Position numbers and translations under genes: made by a program | Notes under the pieces: model-generated | Told to the model about the DNA's origin: nothing | Database searches by the model: none | The model's input: only the letters and a program-made list of their open reading frames with translations | In this document: positions 5,564 to 7,505 of the stretch, one piece after another | How positions within the stretch are numbered: position 1 is the first letter of the stretch | Layout of the letters: every line of letters starts with the position of its first letter | NCBI GenBank assembly: GCA_046758845.1 | Contig: JBHIBA010000233.1 | Span: 1 to 7,505 of the forward strand | Direction: 5' to 3' | Origin: JBHIBA01 sp046758845 | GTDB taxonomy: Bacteria > UBA8248 > JACPRG01 > G963555815 | Length of the DNA: 7,505 nt

Positions 5564-6811
5564 ATGACAACCAAACGCGCAGGTCAACGCTGGGTTCTGG
5601 ATGCTCTGGTTGCCGTCGGGGGATGGGACATCCTCCACCCGGAGATCCGAGGGATCTTCGAGGAGCTGGGGTACTACCACTCCGACGTGGACCGCGTTTT
5701 CAGCAAGGTGGGTTCGACGCTTCACTTCGCCCGGGCATGGGCCACCACCGCCCAAGAGGTAGAACGCAAGGCCCGCTGGGCCGAGCGGCGGGGGTTCCGC
5801 ACGGCCGCGCGCGACTACTACCACCGGGCGACCCTCCTTTACGGCCGGGCCCAATATGGCTTCTTCGGCGACGACCCCCGCAAGTCCTACTTCCACGCCA
5901 AGCTGGTCTCTTGCTACGGGAAGGTCATCCGCTACACACCGGGCGTGCGCATCGAGCGGGTTGCCCTCCCCTTCGAGGGAAAGAGCATCCACGCCATCCT
6001 CTTCGTCCCGCCGGGCGAGGGCCCCTTCCCGTGCATCATGCTCGGCCCCGGGATGGACATGTTCAAGGAGGACTGGCACGCGGCGTACATGAAATACTAC
6101 CTCCCGCGCGGATTCGCCGCCCTGGCCATCGACGGCCCGGGGCAGGGAGAAACCCTCCTGCACGGCTGCAAGGTGACGGTGGACAACTACGAGCGGGCGG
6201 GCAGCGTTTACTTGGACTTCCTGGAGAGCCGGCCCGAGATCGATTCCAAGCGCCTCGTCCACTTCGGCGTCAGCATGGGCTCCTACTGGGGCTGCCGGAT
6301 CGCCGCCCACGACAAGCGGCTGAAGGCGGTCGGAACGGCCATGGGCTGCTACTCCACCATGGACGTGATCTTCCACCAGGCCCAGCCCAATTTCAAAGCC
6401 AACTTCATGTACATGGCCGGCTACACCGACGAGGACAAGTTCGACAACGAAGTGATGCCCAACATGCACCTCAAAGGGATCGTCGAGCGGGTGAGGTGTC
6501 CCCTGCTCATGGCCCACGGCGAGTTCGATGAGCTGACCCTCCTGGACGACGCCCTGGCCACCTACCAACGCGCCGCCAAGCCCAAGGAGTTGTGGGTCTT
6601 CGGCCAGGAGTACCATCCCCTGGGCGGCGTCGGGGCCGATTTTGTCTCCCTGGGGGCGGATTGGCTCCTGGCCATGCTGGAAGGCAAGTACGACAGGAAC
6701 ATGGACCGGCGGTACTACATCGAGAAAGATGGAGCCATAAAGGAAGGCGACGGAAGACCCACGTGGTGGGGGGCACCGGTGAGCTCCGGGAAATCGCGTA
6801 CCCGGAAATAG
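5564..6811 (+). CDS. Alpha/beta hydrolase, 2,6-dihydroxypseudooxynicotine hydrolase/FrsA-like
   Basis: This 415-residue alpha/beta-fold hydrolase has an N-terminal helical region (about 1-125) followed by the catalytic domain, the plan of 2,6-dihydroxypseudooxynicotine (DHPON) hydrolase, a C-C bond hydrolase of nicotine breakdown. The nucleophile elbow is GVSMGS with Ser237. The acid is Asp322 in HGEFDE, and the base is His351 in EYHPLGG. The Ser-Asp-His spacing (85 and 29 residues) is close to the 83 and 29 I recall for the characterised enzyme (Ser217, Asp300, His329). GPGMDMFKEDW (about 162-172) matches the oxyanion-side loop of the family. No signal peptide or membrane segment is seen. 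AGAGG lies five bases before the ATG. The last 30 or so residues are polar and extend beyond the fold. Related FrsA-type esterases cannot be excluded, and the true substrate is unknown. Confidence 0.9.
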   Translation: MTTKRAGQRWVLDALVAVGGWDILHPEIRGIFEELGYYHSDVDRVFSKVGSTLHFARAWATTAQEVERKARWAERRGFRTAARDYYHRATLLYGRAQYGFFGDDPRKSYFHAKLVSCYGKVIRYTPGVRIERVALPFEGKSIHAILFVPPGEGPFPCIMLGPGMDMFKEDWHAAYMKYYLPRGFAALAIDGPGQGETLLHGCKVTVDNYERAGSVYLDFLESRPEIDSKRLVHFGVSMGSYWGCRIAAHDKRLKAVGTAMGCYSTMDVIFHQAQPNFKANFMYMAGYTDEDKFDNEVMPNMHLKGIVERVRCPLLMAHGEFDELTLLDDALATYQRAAKPKELWVFGQEYHPLGGVGADFVSLGADWLLAMLEGKYDRNMDRRYYIEKDGAIKEGDGRPTWWGAPVSSGKSRTRK

Positions 6812-6857
6812 CCTGGAAACTCGGCGCAGGAAAATGGAAGAATCCAGGGCCCGATGA

Positions 6858-6866
6858 TGTTATGAT
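6858..6866 (+). promoter_or_regulatory. Candidate extended -10 promoter for the cysteine hydrolase gene
   Basis: TGTTATGAT fits the extended -10 pattern (TG, one base, then a hexamer one mismatch from TATAAT). No good -35 lies 16-18 bases upstream. A start near 6873 would give a leader of about 70 bases. A weak GGCCC/GGGCC hairpin (6848-6852/6867-6871) spans the site. Support is low. Confidence 0.25.
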
Positions 6867-6940
6867 GGGCCGAGGGGTTCTCCTTTACAGTTGACCGGGA
6901 GGGCAGCGGATTCTCACTCTTAACGCGAGGAGGCGCGGAG

Positions 6941-7505
6941 ATGGCTACCGTTGAGATTGTCGACCGTTCCGAAATGACCAACACGCTGATGGATAAGCTC
7001 CAATTAGAGCCGGAGAGGACAGCCATTGTCACGATCGATATGCACCGGGGGCACTTGGACCCGGAGGTGGCCACGATGCCCGCCTCCGCCGAGGACGCTG
7101 AGCGGGTCATCAAGAGCGCCGAGGAGGTCTTGGAGTTCGCCCGGGCCCACCGAATCCCCATCATCCACGTCAAGCTGGTTTTCCGAAAGATCCCGGATCT
7201 GGGAAGCGAGGGGATGAAGGTCCACTTCTGGAAGGCCCTTCACGACATCACCGACGAGAAGAACCGCCTGACACCGGGGCGCAAGAGCACCGTGAACGAC
7301 CACAACCTCATGGGCTCCGTCCAGACAGAGATCATCCCCAGCCTGTTCGTGGAGGGCGACTACGTCATCGACAACAAGAAGCGCCTGGACTGCTTCATGG
7401 GGACGGACCTGGATGCCCTCCTCGATACCCTGGGCATAGAAAACGTCTGCCTGATGGGGATCAACACCAACACGTGCGTCCTGAATACGGCCTTCACGGC
7501 CTTCA
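6941..7505 (+). CDS. Isochorismatase-family cysteine hydrolase (C-terminus cut by window edge)
   Basis: The frame is open from ATG 6941 to the window end, giving 188 complete codons. A strong GAGGAGG site (6927-6933) lies seven bases before the ATG and fixes the start. The isochorismatase-fold triad is complete: Asp33 in TIDMHRGHLDP, Lys146 in DNKKRLDCFMGTDL, and nucleophile Cys179 in GINTNTCVLNTAF. A Cys nucleophile points to an amide or carbamoyl hydrolase (N-carbamoylsarcosine amidase, maleamate amidohydrolase, ureidoacrylate or biuret hydrolase types) and not to an isochorismatase proper. Typical members have about 200-230 residues, so perhaps 20-45 residues are missing. It follows the alpha/beta hydrolase by 129 bases on the same strand, suggesting a shared pathway that ends in C-N bond hydrolysis. 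It is predicted cytoplasmic. The exact substrate cannot be told. Confidence 0.92.
   Translation, partial: MATVEIVDRSEMTNTLMDKLQLEPERTAIVTIDMHRGHLDPEVATMPASAEDAERVIKSAEEVLEFARAHRIPIIHVKLVFRKIPDLGSEGMKVHFWKALHDITDEKNRLTPGRKSTVNDHNLMGSVQTEIIPSLFVEGDYVIDNKKRLDCFMGTDLDALLDTLGIENVCLMGINTNTCVLNTAFTAF

Noticed and set aside
5374..6531. 385-residue plus-strand open frame overlapping the hydrolase gene
   Set aside because: It is in a different frame from the alpha/beta hydrolase, rich in Gly/Pro/Arg and without motifs, while the overlapping frame has a full catalytic triad.
5537..6616. 359-residue minus-strand open frame
   Set aside because: It is antisense to the alpha/beta hydrolase gene and shows no recognisable protein family.

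Overview
The window is high-GC bacterial DNA with four same-strand (+) genes separated by unusually long gaps rich in repeats. The codon choice, clear Shine-Dalgarno sites and repeat-filled spacers fit a large-genome, probably environmental bacterium. Nothing in the sequence fixes the phylum. A deltaproteobacterial-like or other uncultured high-GC lineage is only a guess.

Layout. Bases 1-410 hold a structured, non-coding repeat that is cut by the window's left edge. It is followed by a 172-base leader and then a phytoene-dehydrogenase-like FAD oxidoreductase (583-2172). A second copy of the same repeat, in inverted orientation, lies at 2192-2501, so this gene sits between inverted copies of a roughly 310-410 base element. 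A short GC-rich hairpin and a degenerate 40-base tandem repeat follow. Next is the large, molybdopterin-binding subunit of a xanthine dehydrogenase/aldehyde oxidase-type hydroxylase (2617-4959). The 604-base gap after it carries a possible terminator, a MITE-like nest of inverted repeats (about 5082-5340) and a plausible sigma70 promoter. Then come an alpha/beta hydrolase related to 2,6-dihydroxypseudooxynicotine hydrolase (5564-6811) and an isochorismatase-family cysteine hydrolase (6941 to the right edge, incomplete).

How the genes may work together. A flavin oxidoreductase, a molybdenum hydroxylase, a hydrolase of the C-C-cleaving DHPON hydrolase type and a C-N-cleaving cysteine hydrolase are the enzyme classes used to hydroxylate, open and de-aminate N-heterocycles such as nicotine or nicotinate. 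A catabolic cluster for a nitrogen-containing ring compound is therefore a reasonable inference, but no substrate can be read from the sequence. The spacers are long and at least two of the genes appear to have their own promoter or terminator, so this need not be a single operon. The hydroxylase's usual FAD and 2Fe-2S partner subunits are absent from the window.

The most unusual non-coding signal is the inverted pair of multi-hairpin repeats. Two of their stems keep pairing although their bases differ between copies.
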